The notes beneath the pieces are model-generated. The model was not told the origin of the DNA. It saw only the letters and a list, made by a program, of their open reading frames with translations, and made no database searches. Both the position numbers and the translations under genes were made by a program. DNA of 64,000 nucleotides from DAIMZI01 sp036734025 (lineage in GTDB: Bacteria > Pseudomonadota > Alphaproteobacteria > Rhizobiales > Rhodomicrobiaceae), in contig DAIMZI010000004.1 of assembly GCA_036734025.1 (NCBI GenBank), forward strand, positions 102,412 through 166,411, read 5' to 3'. The first letter of the stretch is position 1; each line of letters starts with the position of its first letter. Of this stretch, positions 34,127 through 44,431 are shown one piece after another.

Positions 34127-34368
34127 GATCTCACCCAGTCGCATGCCTGCGCGCAGATCAATAGATGCGCATCATTATTATCGCATGCGCTGTCAATCGT
34201 TGCGCGTGAAAAGGGAACCCATTATCTTCATGTCTCGTCGATCGCCAGTCCGCAAACCTGTTGGTGTGCGGAAATTGTGGCCTTTTCGCTCTTGCGCGGG
34301 ACGCCGTGGTGCGTTGATCTGCGCATCAGTAAACCATGGGCGCAAACCCGCGCTCCGGAACGTGTCAA

Positions 34369-34851
34369 ATGACCAGATCAGGCTTTTCCAGACGCCGCAT
34401 GTTAACAAGCATGCTTGCGGGCGCCGCCATAGTCGGAGGAGCCGGCCCAGCTTCCATCTGGAGCGCAGGCGCGCAGGATATCGGCGATGCGCAACAATGG
34501 CGCCGGCATGTCGAAACCATCACCGGCGATGCCCCGATCACGGAAGACAAGGTGCTGCTCGAATTGCCCGAGGTCGCAGAAAACGGCAACACTGTCCCCT
34601 ATTCGGTTCTGGTCGAAAGCCCGATGACCGAACAGGACCATGTCAGGGCGCTCTACATCATCGCCAGCGCCAACCCGCAGCCCGAGGTAGCCACATTCTT
34701 CTTCACACCGCAAAACGGCAAGGCCCAGATCTTCAGCCGCATGCGCCTGCGCGATAGCCAGGATGTCATTGCCGTGGCGCAAATGAGCGACGGACGCTTT
34801 TTCATGGGACGCCGCAGCATACAAGTCGCAATAAGCTGTTGCGGCGCCTGA
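34369..34851 (+). CDS. soxY: Sulfur carrier protein SoxY
   Basis: This 160-residue protein has a twin-arginine signal (SRRRMLTSMLAGAAI). The mature SoxY domain has LELPEVAENGNTVPYSVLVE, SPMTEQDHVRALYI, VATFFFTPQNGKA and VIAVAQMSDGRF. SoxY carries sulfur intermediates on a cysteine in a C-terminal swinging arm, normally GGCGG. Here the end is ISCCGA: the carrier Cys position (Cys158, third from the end) is kept, the flanking Gly residues are partly replaced and a second Cys (157) is added. It is followed by soxZ after 19 bases. No soxA, X, B or CD gene lies in the window. Confidence 0.9.
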   Translation: MTRSGFSRRRMLTSMLAGAAIVGGAGPASIWSAGAQDIGDAQQWRRHVETITGDAPITEDKVLLELPEVAENGNTVPYSVLVESPMTEQDHVRALYIIASANPQPEVATFFFTPQNGKAQIFSRMRLRDSQDVIAVAQMSDGRFFMGRRSIQVAISCCGA

Positions 34852-34870
34852 GCGCGCGGGGGAAATCAAC

Positions 34871-35197
34871 ATGTTCACGCGGCCAAGGATCACCATGCCG
34901 GCTTCGGCCAGATCGGGCGAAGTGATCATGATCAGTACGATGATCTCGCATCGGATGGAAACAGGCCTGCGCCGCGACCAGGACACCGGCGAACAAGTCG
35001 AGCGGTTGATCATCAACTCGCTGGCCGTGACTTTCAATGGCAAGCAGGTGTTCGCCACCCGGCTTTATCCCGCGGTTGCAGCCAATCCCTATATCGCCTT
35101 TCATTTCCGCGTTGATGAGGCGGGTGAATTCATCTTCACCTGGACCGACGACAGGGGCGAAAGCTGGACCCAGACACGGCGCATCGAGGTTCAATAG
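34871..35197 (+). CDS. soxZ: SoxZ, partner of SoxY
   Basis: This 108-residue immunoglobulin-like protein forms the SoxYZ heterodimer in the periplasm. Family motifs are present: PRITMPASARSGEVIMISTM, ISHRMETGLRRDQDTGE, TFNGKQVFATRL and a C-terminal FTWTDDRGESW. It has no signal peptide, because SoxZ is co-exported with SoxY by Tat. The gene overlaps the 3' end of glk by seven bases in a convergent arrangement. Confidence 0.92.
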   Translation: MFTRPRITMPASARSGEVIMISTMISHRMETGLRRDQDTGEQVERLIINSLAVTFNGKQVFATRLYPAVAANPYIAFHFRVDEAGEFIFTWTDDRGESWTQTRRIEVQ

Positions 35198-36183
35198 ATG
35201 TGCATGTCAGCGCGTGCCGAGCCATCCAGACGCACCGACGCCAGACCAAGCAAGGCCAGATCGGGGCGTGTCACCACACCGGCGAAAACCCGCTGCATGC
35301 GCGCGCGCATCTTGCCCTTGTCCTCGAAAGCCTGACGGAACGCGCGCCAGTCGGCAAACGGCAGCCACGCACCGGCCACGCCGCCGACGATGAACACACC
35401 GTCCCAGGCCGCTGTCGCAAGAACCAGATCGCCGCTGACACGCCCGAGCCAACGGCTGAAAAGCTCAAGCGTGCGCTGCGCAGCCCGGTCATCGGCGTTG
35501 CCAAACAGATCGCCGGCGCGCACATCTTCAGCACCAAGCGCCTGAGAAAGCCCCCCGCAGGCGCGGTAGAGCCGGCCCAGCGCGGGGCCGGAAAGCACAT
35601 CTTCCACACTCACCCCGCGGCCCAGCCCCAGCCTCTCCAGCACGATGCGTTCGTGTTCGCTCGCCTGACAGAAGCTCATGTGACCGGCTTCGCTCGGGCA
35701 GGCGACAGGCTCGCGCGGCCCGCGCACCAGAGTGGCCGCGCCAAAGCCGGTACCGCCATTCACCGCGATCCGGCGCCCACTCGTGCCATGCTGAGCCAGT
35801 TCCGGCCCCGAAGCCTGACTGACATCGCCCGCGCCGAGTGTCGCCAGCGCATGGGCGACCGCCTCCAGATCGTTGAACACCCGAACCGGCACACCGCCCA
35901 GCTTCGCGGAAATCTCCGCTTCATCGAGCCGCCAGCGGGCATTGGTCAACTGGATGCTGCCGTTGTCCACCGGGCCGGCCCCGGCTATCGCGGCAGCCGT
36001 GATGACGACATCGGTCTGATCGGCGCGGTCTGTCAGATAGGCGGTCATCGCCTGCGCAAAGTCTGGAAAATCGGCAACCGCAAGCGTGCAGACCCCATCT
36101 GGTCGCGCGCCGTGCGCATCCGCCACCAGGCCAAAGCGCGCATTGGTGCCACCGATATCGGCGATCAGGCGCGCGCCGCTCAC
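35191..36183 (-). CDS. glk: Glucokinase
   Basis: This 330-residue bacterial-type glucokinase phosphorylates glucose with ATP. Motifs are LIADIGGTNARFGLV (phosphate 1), VFNDLEAVAHALATL, NGGTGFGAATL and the EAGHMSF substrate segment. The start is a GTG at 36183 overlapping the otsA stop as GTGA, with GAGG upstream; the earlier ATG at 36237 lies inside otsA. It is the last of three coupled genes (GH15, otsA, glk), so it may phosphorylate glucose released by the GH15 enzyme. Confidence 0.92.
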   Translation of the reverse strand: MSGARLIADIGGTNARFGLVADAHGARPDGVCTLAVADFPDFAQAMTAYLTDRADQTDVVITAAAIAGAGPVDNGSIQLTNARWRLDEAEISAKLGGVPVRVFNDLEAVAHALATLGAGDVSQASGPELAQHGTSGRRIAVNGGTGFGAATLVRGPREPVACPSEAGHMSFCQASEHERIVLERLGLGRGVSVEDVLSGPALGRLYRACGGLSQALGAEDVRAGDLFGNADDRAAQRTLELFSRWLGRVSGDLVLATAAWDGVFIVGGVAGAWLPFADWRAFRQAFEDKGKMRARMQRVFAGVVTRPDLALLGLASVRLDGSARADMHIY

Positions 36184-37568
36184 GCGCTGACCTCGCGCTG
36201 AACCTCCCGCAACGAATTCAGGAAATCCTCGCGCCATTTGACGACGTTGTTTTCGCGCACCCGGGCAAGCAGATCCCGGTGACGCTCGCGGCGCTCTTCG
36301 ACCGGCATCGACAGCGCCCGGTTCATGGCCGCGACCATGTCATCTGTGTCATAGGGATTGACGATCAGCGCTTCCTTCAACTCTTCGGCGGCGCCGGCAA
36401 AGCGCGACAGCACCAGCACGCCGGGATTGTCGTCATCCTGCGCGGCGACAAATTCCTTGGCGACCAGGTTCATGCCATCGCGCAGCGGCGTCACGAGGCC
36501 GACATCGCTGCCGCGCAGCAGCGCAGCGAGTGTGTCGCGGGGCACATGGCTGTGAATGTAGCGCACCGGCGTCCAGTCATAATTGCCGAACTCGCCGTTG
36601 ATGTGGCCCGACAGGGCTTCAAGCTCCTGACGGATCTCGACATAGGCCGTTACGTCTTCGCGTGTGGGCGGGGCGATCTGCATCAGCGTGACGGTCTTGC
36701 GATAGTCCGGATAGGTATCCATCAACCGCTGAAAGGCGCGAAAGCGCTCGGGAATGCCCTTGGTATAATCGAGCCGGTCCACGCCGATGATGATCGAACT
36801 GGAGATCGTCCGGCGCTGCAGGGTCTGAATGTGCCAGTCGGCTTGCTCGGTGCGCGCCATTTGCGTGAACGCATCGGTGTCGATGCCGATGGGAAAGACC
36901 TTGGCAAGCACCCGCCGCTCTTCAAGCTCCATGCGCCCGTCATTGGTGATGCTGCCGCCCAACGCCTCGATGATCGCTCGGCTCAGATTGCCCACGTCGG
37001 TCATGGTCTGGAAACCCACCAGATCATAATCGAACAGCGAGCGCACCAGCTCGCCATACTGAGGTATGGCCGCAAGCACATCGGGTGAGGGAAATGGGAT
37101 GTGCAGGAAAAAGCCGATCCTGTGGTTCACGCCCAGCTTGCGCAACTCACTTGCGAGCGGGATGAGATGATAATCGTGCACCCAGATCACGTCATCGGGC
37201 GAAAGCATTTCCTTCAGCTCGCGCGCAAACCGGCGCACGACATCCATGTAGCCGTTCCAGTGCCCAGGCTCGAAGCGGGCGATATCGAGACGGTAGTGAA
37301 AGATCGGCCACAAGGCCCCGTTCGAATAGCCGAGGTAGTAATCGCGATATTCGCTCTCCGACAGTGGCATCGTCGCGAGGCTGACATTGCCGTGGGTCTC
37401 GATGCTTACGGGCTGCGGCTCGCCATTCGCGCAGATATCGCCGCTCCATCCAAGCCACAATCCGCCGTGGCGCTGAAGCGCGTCCTGAAGCGCGACCGCT
37501 AGCCCACCAGAGCGCGCACCCCCGCTCCAGTCGGCCACGCGGTTGGAGACGACAACAAGACGCGTCAT
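36180..37568 (-). CDS. otsA: Trehalose-6-phosphate synthase
   Basis: This 462-residue GT20 glycosyltransferase makes trehalose 6-phosphate from UDP-glucose and glucose 6-phosphate. Marks are LVVVSNRVA at the N-terminus, WVHDYHLIPLA, GFFLHIPFP, GVDRLDYTKGIPER and TPLRDGMNLVAKEFVAAQ. The ATG at 37568 overlaps the GH15 stop by four bases and has GGGAGGG upstream. The phosphatase gene otsB is not adjacent, which is unusual for trehalose synthesis operons. Confidence 0.95.
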   Translation of the reverse strand: MTRLVVVSNRVADWSGGARSGGLAVALQDALQRHGGLWLGWSGDICANGEPQPVSIETHGNVSLATMPLSESEYRDYYLGYSNGALWPIFHYRLDIARFEPGHWNGYMDVVRRFARELKEMLSPDDVIWVHDYHLIPLASELRKLGVNHRIGFFLHIPFPSPDVLAAIPQYGELVRSLFDYDLVGFQTMTDVGNLSRAIIEALGGSITNDGRMELEERRVLAKVFPIGIDTDAFTQMARTEQADWHIQTLQRRTISSSIIIGVDRLDYTKGIPERFRAFQRLMDTYPDYRKTVTLMQIAPPTREDVTAYVEIRQELEALSGHINGEFGNYDWTPVRYIHSHVPRDTLAALLRGSDVGLVTPLRDGMNLVAKEFVAAQDDDNPGVLVLSRFAGAAEELKEALIVNPYDTDDMVAAMNRALSMPVEERRERHRDLLARVRENNVVKWREDFLNSLREVQREVSA

Positions 37569-39349
37569 AATATTCCCTCCCATGGCCGCGATAATCGCAT
37601 CGCGCCGTTTATTATGCCAACCATCGAATAGGTCTGGGGGAAATTGCCCCATAATTCTCCGGTGACCGGATCGACATCTTCCGACAGCAGCCCCAGATGA
37701 TTGCGGCTGGCCAGCAGTGACTCGAATATATCACGCGCGCGCCCTTTTTCGCCCATGCGCGCCAGTGCATCGAGCCGCCAGAAGGCACAGATGTTGAACG
37801 CGGTGTCGGGCACGCCGAAATCGTCCGGGGCCTCGTATCGTTTCATGTGAACGCCCGATGCGAGGTGCTTTTCCATCTGCTGCACGGTCGAAACGAAGCG
37901 CGGATCATCTGGTGCGATGAAGCCGATCTCACCCATCAGCAGGACGCTCGCATCCAGATCGCGGCCGCCGAAACTCTCGACGAACGACTTGCGCTCCTCA
38001 CTCCAGGCGCGCTCGAGGATGGTCGCCTTGATGCGCTGGGCGCGCTCGTACCAGTATGCCGCCCTGTCGGAATTGCCCATCACGCGGGCAATGGTGGCCA
38101 GCCGGTCGCAGGCCGCCCAGCACATCAGGCTCGATGAGGTGTGCACCCGCGAGCGCGAGCGCAGCTCCCACATGCCGGCGTCCGGTTGGTCATAAAGCTT
38201 GAAGGCCTGCTCGCCAGCGGCCTCCAGCCGATGGAAATCTTCGGCACCTGCCCTGCGGAACAGCCGGGCATCGAGAAAGGCCTGCGCCGCGCCGAGCACG
38301 ACATTGCCGTAGACATCATACTGGAAATGTTCATGCGCCTGATTGCCGATGCGCACCGGCCCCATGCCGCGATAGCCGGGCAGCGAAGCCACCATGCTTT
38401 CGGTAAGCTGACGCTCCAGCCCCACTCCGAACACCGGTTGGAGATGATCACTGTTGGATGTGCTGACGACGTTTTGCAGCCAGCGGAAATAATCCTCAAG
38501 CGTGCTCATCGCCGACAGGCTGTTGAGCGCACGCACGACAAAGAACGCATCACGCAGCCAGCAGAAGCGATAGTCCCAGTTGCGCCCCGAATTGGGGCTT
38601 TCGGGAATGCTGGTGGTCATGGCGGCGATGATCGCGCCGGTCGGCTCGTAGGTGCACAGTTTCAGCGTGATCGCCGCCCGGATGACGGCGTCCTGCCATT
38701 CGTAGGGAATGGCGAGCGTGCGCACCCATCCGCGCCAATAGGCCGCTGTATGCTCCTCATAGCTGCGCGCGGTGTCGCGGATGCCGGTCTCCAGCGTTTC
38801 ATCAGGCCCAAACAGCAGGCTGAGCGGCTCTTCGATGATGAACGGTGTCTCCTGCATGATGTAATCGAGCGGCGCATCGGTTGTCAGTCGCATGGTCAGG
38901 CCGGAACCGACGAAGCGAATATGGTTGGAACCGAAGGTGATCTGCGGGGTCGTCGCGCCATAGTCAAAACGAGGGCGCACCCTGATGCGGATGCGCGGGC
39001 TGCCGCTGATGGGAATGACCCGGCGCACCAGCATCATTGGCCGGAAGACGCGCCCGCGAGAGGTGAAGCGCGGCGCGAAATCAACCACCTCGATGACGCC
39101 GGTGGGCGACTCAAGCCGCGTCCGCAGCACCGCGGTATTGTGATCATAGGACTGCGAGGAGGCACGCAGGTCGATCATCTCGATGGCAAAGAGCCCGCCT
39201 TCAGGATCTGCGGGCGGTGCGCCCAGCAGCGCATGGAACACCGGGTCGCCGTCAAACCGCGGCAGGCAACACCACATGATCCGCGCCTGCGCGTCGATCA
39301 ACGCGCCAAAACCGCAATTGCCGATAACGCCGAGATCAAGTCCGCTCAC
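37565..39349 (-). CDS. Glycoside hydrolase family 15 protein (trehalase or glucoamylase-like)
   Basis: This 594-residue protein has the GH15 layout: an N-terminal beta-sandwich (NCGFGALIDAQARIMWCCLP) and an alpha/alpha barrel with NSGRNWDYRFCWLRDAFFV, RIGNQAHEHFQYDVYGNVV and a late LLSEDVDPVTGELWGNFPQT. Members act as glucoamylases or acid trehalases. Coupling to otsA and glk favours a trehalose-related role, which remains an inference. The start is a GTG at 39349 with GGGAG six bases upstream. There is no signal peptide, so it acts in the cytoplasm. Confidence 0.9.
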   Translation of the reverse strand: MSGLDLGVIGNCGFGALIDAQARIMWCCLPRFDGDPVFHALLGAPPADPEGGLFAIEMIDLRASSQSYDHNTAVLRTRLESPTGVIEVVDFAPRFTSRGRVFRPMMLVRRVIPISGSPRIRIRVRPRFDYGATTPQITFGSNHIRFVGSGLTMRLTTDAPLDYIMQETPFIIEEPLSLLFGPDETLETGIRDTARSYEEHTAAYWRGWVRTLAIPYEWQDAVIRAAITLKLCTYEPTGAIIAAMTTSIPESPNSGRNWDYRFCWLRDAFFVVRALNSLSAMSTLEDYFRWLQNVVSTSNSDHLQPVFGVGLERQLTESMVASLPGYRGMGPVRIGNQAHEHFQYDVYGNVVLGAAQAFLDARLFRRAGAEDFHRLEAAGEQAFKLYDQPDAGMWELRSRSRVHTSSSLMCWAACDRLATIARVMGNSDRAAYWYERAQRIKATILERAWSEERKSFVESFGGRDLDASVLLMGEIGFIAPDDPRFVSTVQQMEKHLASGVHMKRYEAPDDFGVPDTAFNICAFWRLDALARMGEKGRARDIFESLLASRNHLGLLSEDVDPVTGELWGNFPQTYSMVGIINGAMRLSRPWEGIL

Positions 39350-39729
39350 ATCACGCTCCCATTGGATATCATTGCTGCGCCGCGCGCAGATTCGCCGGAT
39401 TCAGGTGTGCGGGAAAAACTGTTCGCAAACAAAGCCGCGAATGGCCGGAGCCAGACTTATCCCGATAGCGGCATTGCACCGCCACCCTTTGCCATGGTCT
39501 GATTACAACACGGGCTAAAAACCTGGCAAGGCGGCGTGTCAGCGCGATCGGGAATTGCACATCAGCAACTTTAGTATAATACCGGTGGCATGCAGGGACA
39601 TTAACCTAAGGCTTGCTCGCGCAGCGTGAATTTTTATGATCCGGTGATCATGCTGACGTGGTGGGACAATAGGGCTAGTCGCGCAGGGTCGTTCTGGTCT
39701 GGCGCATCATCGTGAAGGATCGAGCCTGG
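39350..39729. other. 380-bp intergenic region between divergent GH15 and liv operons
   Basis: No gene or hairpin with a T-tract was recognised on either strand. The stretch at about 39560-39660 is AT-rich and probably contains the livH promoter. The region must hold promoters for both divergent operons. Confidence 0.5.
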
Positions 39730-40644
<915 letters not shown>

Positions 40645-40648
40645 CATC

Positions 40649-42304
40649 ATGACCGAAGCCATCAGACAGACCGTGGCCGTGCCGCGCAAGGACAAGCCGT
40701 TCATCGATGCGCTGAAAGACGCTGCAATCGCAGGTTTCCTCGCTTTCGTGCTGTTTGCAACCCTCATCGGCTTCAAGACCGAAACCGGACCGGGCGGCAT
40801 CGTCTTGAGCTACAGGTTCCAGAACGCCTTCTGGCTGGCTGTTGGCGTGATGGCGGTGCGGCTGCTGTTCGACCTCGTCGTCTGGCGCCGGCTCATCAAG
40901 CCGGAAGAGATCGCCCGGCGGCTGCGCCTGACCCAGGGCAATGTCGGTACGCTGGGCATTCTTCTGGCGCTATATGCGCTCGGCGCCCTGTTCTTCGTGC
41001 TGCCCGGTGTGCGCGAAGCCTTCATCGAAGGTGCCATGAGCCTTCTCGTCTGGTTGCCGGGCGGGCGCAGCGAGCAGTTGCGCACCCTGATCACCCTCAT
41101 AAGCTTTGGCTTCATGATCGTCTTTCTTGTCGGCACGGCGATCATCCTGGTCAAGCTGATGCGAGCGGCTGCGAGTGCCCTGACCGGCGGCCAGCCAGGC
41201 CCGAGCGAGCTGAGCACGCCGCTGGCTGGCCGAATGGACGAGGCGCTGAGCCGCCCCGGCGGGCTGGGCCTGTGGCGCGATTTCGGCCCTGCGCTGCTGC
41301 TGATCGCCGTTGTCCTGCCGCTGCTGGTGATCGGCCCGCAACAACGCTATGCGATCGACACGGCCATTCAGGTGCTGACCTACATCATGCTTGGCTGGGG
41401 GCTCAACATCGTCGTCGGGCTGGCCGGCCTGCTCGATCTCGGCTATGTCGCGTTCTATGCCGTTGGCGCCTATACATTCGCCCTCATCGCCACGCAATTC
41501 GGCCTGTCATTCTGGGTTTGCCTGCCGATCGCGGGTGCGTTCGCCGCGCTCTGGGGTGTGATGCTCGGCTATCCGGTGCTACGGCTTCGCGGTGATTATC
41601 TCGCCATCGTGACGCTGGCTTTCGGCGAGATCATCCGCGTCGTGCTGCTCAACTGGTACACGCTGACCAATGGTCCGGACGGCATCTCGCGCATCCCGCG
41701 CATCACCTTCTTCGGCATCGAGTTCGACCGCTTCTCGGAAAACTCCTTCCACAACTATTTCGGCCTGAAATTCGACCCCAATCACCGGGTCATCTTCACC
41801 TACTACGTCATTCTCGCCCTTGCGATGTTTACCCATTTCGTCGCGACGCGCTTGCGCCGGCTGCCAATAGGGCGAGCCTGGGAAGCACTGCGCGAGGACG
41901 AGATCGCGTGCCGGACACTCGGCATCAACACCGTTACGACCAAGCTCACGGCGTTCGGCATCGGCGCCATGTTCGGAGGTATCGCAGGGGCCTTCTTTGC
42001 CACGCGCCAGGGCTTCATCAGTCCGGAATCCTTCAGCTTCCAGGAGTCCGCGCTGATTCTCGCCATCGTCGTGCTCGGCGGTCTCGGCAGCCAGATCGGC
42101 GTTGTGATCGCCGCGGTGGTCCTCATCGGCTCATCCGAATTCTTCCGCGACCTCGAACAATATCGCATGCTTATCTTCGGCGCCTGCATGGTGACCATCA
42201 TGGTCTGGCGCCCGCGTGGCCTGATCTCCACCCGCATGCCGACAATCGCGCTGAAGGAGCGACGAGGTATCGCGGCAGAAGCGGTATCGCAGGGGCGTGG
42301 ATGA
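40649..42304 (+). CDS. livM: Branched-chain amino acid ABC transporter permease LivM, extended form
   Basis: This 551-residue permease has a core from about residue 210 with LGWGLNIVVGLAGLLDLGYV, LRGDYLAIVTLAFGEIIRVV and EALREDEIACRTLGINTV. The first 200 residues add about four membrane segments and charged loops not present in ordinary LivM, related to the DUF3382-type N-terminal extension but longer. It starts four bases after livH and overlaps livG by four bases (ATGA at 42301). Confidence 0.92.
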   Translation: MTEAIRQTVAVPRKDKPFIDALKDAAIAGFLAFVLFATLIGFKTETGPGGIVLSYRFQNAFWLAVGVMAVRLLFDLVVWRRLIKPEEIARRLRLTQGNVGTLGILLALYALGALFFVLPGVREAFIEGAMSLLVWLPGGRSEQLRTLITLISFGFMIVFLVGTAIILVKLMRAAASALTGGQPGPSELSTPLAGRMDEALSRPGGLGLWRDFGPALLLIAVVLPLLVIGPQQRYAIDTAIQVLTYIMLGWGLNIVVGLAGLLDLGYVAFYAVGAYTFALIATQFGLSFWVCLPIAGAFAALWGVMLGYPVLRLRGDYLAIVTLAFGEIIRVVLLNWYTLTNGPDGISRIPRITFFGIEFDRFSENSFHNYFGLKFDPNHRVIFTYYVILALAMFTHFVATRLRRLPIGRAWEALREDEIACRTLGINTVTTKLTAFGIGAMFGGIAGAFFATRQGFISPESFSFQESALILAIVVLGGLGSQIGVVIAAVVLIGSSEFFRDLEQYRMLIFGACMVTIMVWRPRGLISTRMPTIALKERRGIAAEAVSQGRG

Positions 42305-43149
42305 TGAAGACCGCAGACAAGCCCATACTCGAGGTCGAGCAACTCACGATGCGTTTCGGCGGTCTGGTCGCCATCGATCATCTGTCATTCGCGCCTCAAC
42401 GCGGCAAGATCTCGGCGATCATCGGCCCGAACGGCGCGGGCAAAACCACGGTTTTCAATTGCATCACCGGCTTTTACAAGCCCAGCGAAGGCATGATCCG
42501 GCTGAACCATGCCGATGGAAAAAGCTTTCTGCTGGAGCGCATGGAAGATCACCGGATCGCCGCTGAGGCGCGCGTGGCGCGCACCTTCCAGAACATCCGC
42601 CTGTTCGGCGGCATGAGCGTGCTGGAAAACCTGCTCGTTGCTCAGCACACCGTGCTGCGCCACGCCTCGCTTTACTCGATCGCCGGCCTGCTGGGGCTGG
42701 AGCGGTTTCGCCGCGCCGAACGCGAGGCCGTGGAGTTCGCCTGCTATTGGCTGGAGAAGGTCAATCTGATCGAGCGCGCCGACAATGCCGCCTCCGATCT
42801 GCCCTATGGCCAGCAGCGCCGGCTCGAGATTGCTCGCGCCATGTGCACCCGCCCTGTTCTGCTCTGCCTCGATGAACCTGCTGCCGGCCTCAATCCAAGG
42901 GAAACGGCCGAACTGGACCAGCTTCTTGTCTCGATCCGCGATGATGAGGACATGTCTATCCTGCTGATCGAGCATGACATGGGTCTGGTGATGGGCATCT
43001 CCGATCATATCACCGTGCTCGATTACGGCCGCAAGATCTCCGACGGCACGCCCGAACATGTGCGCAACGACCCGGCCGTGATCGCTGCCTATCTAGGCGT
43101 CGACGAGGATACCGCCGAGGATCTGACCGGCAAGGAGGCCATGCCATGA
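42301..43149 (+). CDS. livG: Branched-chain amino acid ABC transporter ATPase LivG
   Basis: This 282-residue ATPase has Walker A IGPNGAGKTT, the signature DLPYGQQRRLEIARAM (LivG-type variant of LSGGQ), Walker B LLCLDEPAAGLNP and the switch His in LLIEHDMGLVM. The start is ATG 42301 in an ATGA overlap with livM; the next codon is also ATG. It overlaps livF by four bases. With LivF it powers uptake through LivHM. Confidence 0.95.
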   Translation: MMKTADKPILEVEQLTMRFGGLVAIDHLSFAPQRGKISAIIGPNGAGKTTVFNCITGFYKPSEGMIRLNHADGKSFLLERMEDHRIAAEARVARTFQNIRLFGGMSVLENLLVAQHTVLRHASLYSIAGLLGLERFRRAEREAVEFACYWLEKVNLIERADNAASDLPYGQQRRLEIARAMCTRPVLLCLDEPAAGLNPRETAELDQLLVSIRDDEDMSILLIEHDMGLVMGISDHITVLDYGRKISDGTPEHVRNDPAVIAAYLGVDEDTAEDLTGKEAMP

Positions 43150-43868
43150 GCCAGCCTCTGTTGCAGGTGCGCGGGGTGGAAACCTACTATGGCAATATCA
43201 TCGCCTTGCGCGGCGTCGACATGGACGTCAATGAAGGCGAGATCGTCACGCTGATCGGCGCCAACGGCGCGGGCAAGACGACGATGATGATGACCATCTG
43301 CGGCCTGCCCCAGGCGCGCAGCGGGCATGTGTTCTTCCGCGGCCAGGACATCACGCGCATGCCGACCCACCACATCATGCATCTGTCGATCGCCCAGGTG
43401 CCGGAGGGCCGGCGCATCTTTCCGCGCATGAGCGTGCTGGAAAACCTTCAGATCGGCGCCATCCTCAATCCGGAGGACACTTTTTCGGAAGACCTGGAAA
43501 TGGTCTATGAGCTGTTCCCGGTGCTCAAGGCCCGTCAGAATCAGCGCGGTGGCACGCTGTCGGGCGGCGAACAGCAGATGCTGGCGATCGGCCGCGCCCT
43601 GATGGGGCGCCCCAGGCTTCTGCTGCTCGATGAACCCTCGCTGGGGCTGGCGCCGATCATCGTCCAGCAGATCTTCAAGGTGCTGCGCAGGCTGAACGAG
43701 GAACAGGGGCTGACCGTTTTCCTGGTCGAGCAGAACGCCTATCATGCGCTGCGGCTCGCCCACCGGGGCTATGTCATGAAGAACGGCGTCATAACCCTTT
43801 CGGGTACCGGCAGCGAGTTGCTCAACCGTGACGATGTCCGCGCGGCCTATCTTGAAGGCGGTCACTGA
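43146..43868 (+). CDS. livF: Branched-chain amino acid ABC transporter ATPase LivF
   Basis: This 240-residue ATPase has Walker A IGANGAGKTTMM, the signature TLSGGEQQMLAIGRALM, Walker B LLLLDEPSLGLAP and the switch VFLVEQNAYHAL, all typical of LivF. It is coupled to livG by an ATGA overlap. The final residues (REV region AYLEGGH) match the family end. Confidence 0.95.
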   Translation: MSQPLLQVRGVETYYGNIIALRGVDMDVNEGEIVTLIGANGAGKTTMMMTICGLPQARSGHVFFRGQDITRMPTHHIMHLSIAQVPEGRRIFPRMSVLENLQIGAILNPEDTFSEDLEMVYELFPVLKARQNQRGGTLSGGEQQMLAIGRALMGRPRLLLLDEPSLGLAPIIVQQIFKVLRRLNEEQGLTVFLVEQNAYHALRLAHRGYVMKNGVITLSGTGSELLNRDDVRAAYLEGGH

Positions 43869-43939
43869 ATGGAGCGCGACATCATGCACCTTCGCCTGGC
43901 CATCGCGCGCCCCCACCGCCCACAGCAAAGAGCATGCAG

Positions 43940-44353
43940 ATGAGTTCACTTTTCATCGAAAAATCAGTCTGGGCCTTCGTGATGGTCACCGTCCTGTTCG
44001 GCGGCGGAGCGGCCTTCCTGACCGGCCGCGCGATGGCGCGCGGATGGCGCTCGTTCTGGCTGGCGCTCTATTACATGCTCATTCTCGGCATGGCCATTCG
44101 CTTTCTGCATCACGGCCTGTTTGCCAACGCCACGCTGGAAAGCTGGCGCGATGCGCAGGGCGATCTGTTCTCGCTGCATTACTACATCACCGACACGCTG
44201 ATCCTGATCATTGCCGCAGGCATCGGCTATCGTCTGGAGCGGGTACGCCAGATGACCAAGCAATATCGCTGGCTCTATGAACGCACTGGGCCGTTCACCT
44301 GGGCGGAGCGATCTCGTACGCAAGTCCAACAATCCGCCTCAAAGCCGGACTAG
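43940..44353 (+). CDS. Small membrane protein of the DUF6867 type in the liv operon
   Basis: This protein of about 137 residues has three predicted membrane segments (FVMVTVLFGGGAAFLTG, a WLALYYMLILGMAIRF segment and DTLILIIAAGIGYRL) and a basic, hydrophilic C-terminus. Proteins of this kind recur between livF and livK in Alphaproteobacteria, and I assign it to the DUF6867 type on position and topology. Its function is unknown; it may modulate the transporter. The ATG at 43940 has AAAGAG seven bases upstream; ATG 43934 is too close to it. Confidence 0.7.
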   Translation: MSSLFIEKSVWAFVMVTVLFGGGAAFLTGRAMARGWRSFWLALYYMLILGMAIRFLHHGLFANATLESWRDAQGDLFSLHYYITDTLILIIAAGIGYRLERVRQMTKQYRWLYERTGPFTWAERSRTQVQQSASKPD

Positions 44354-44431
44354 AAAAACAGTCCTCACTCGTGCTAACACATAGATTAAATTTCATTTCT
44401 GTCCTCATAACCACAAACCCGGAGAGTAAGA

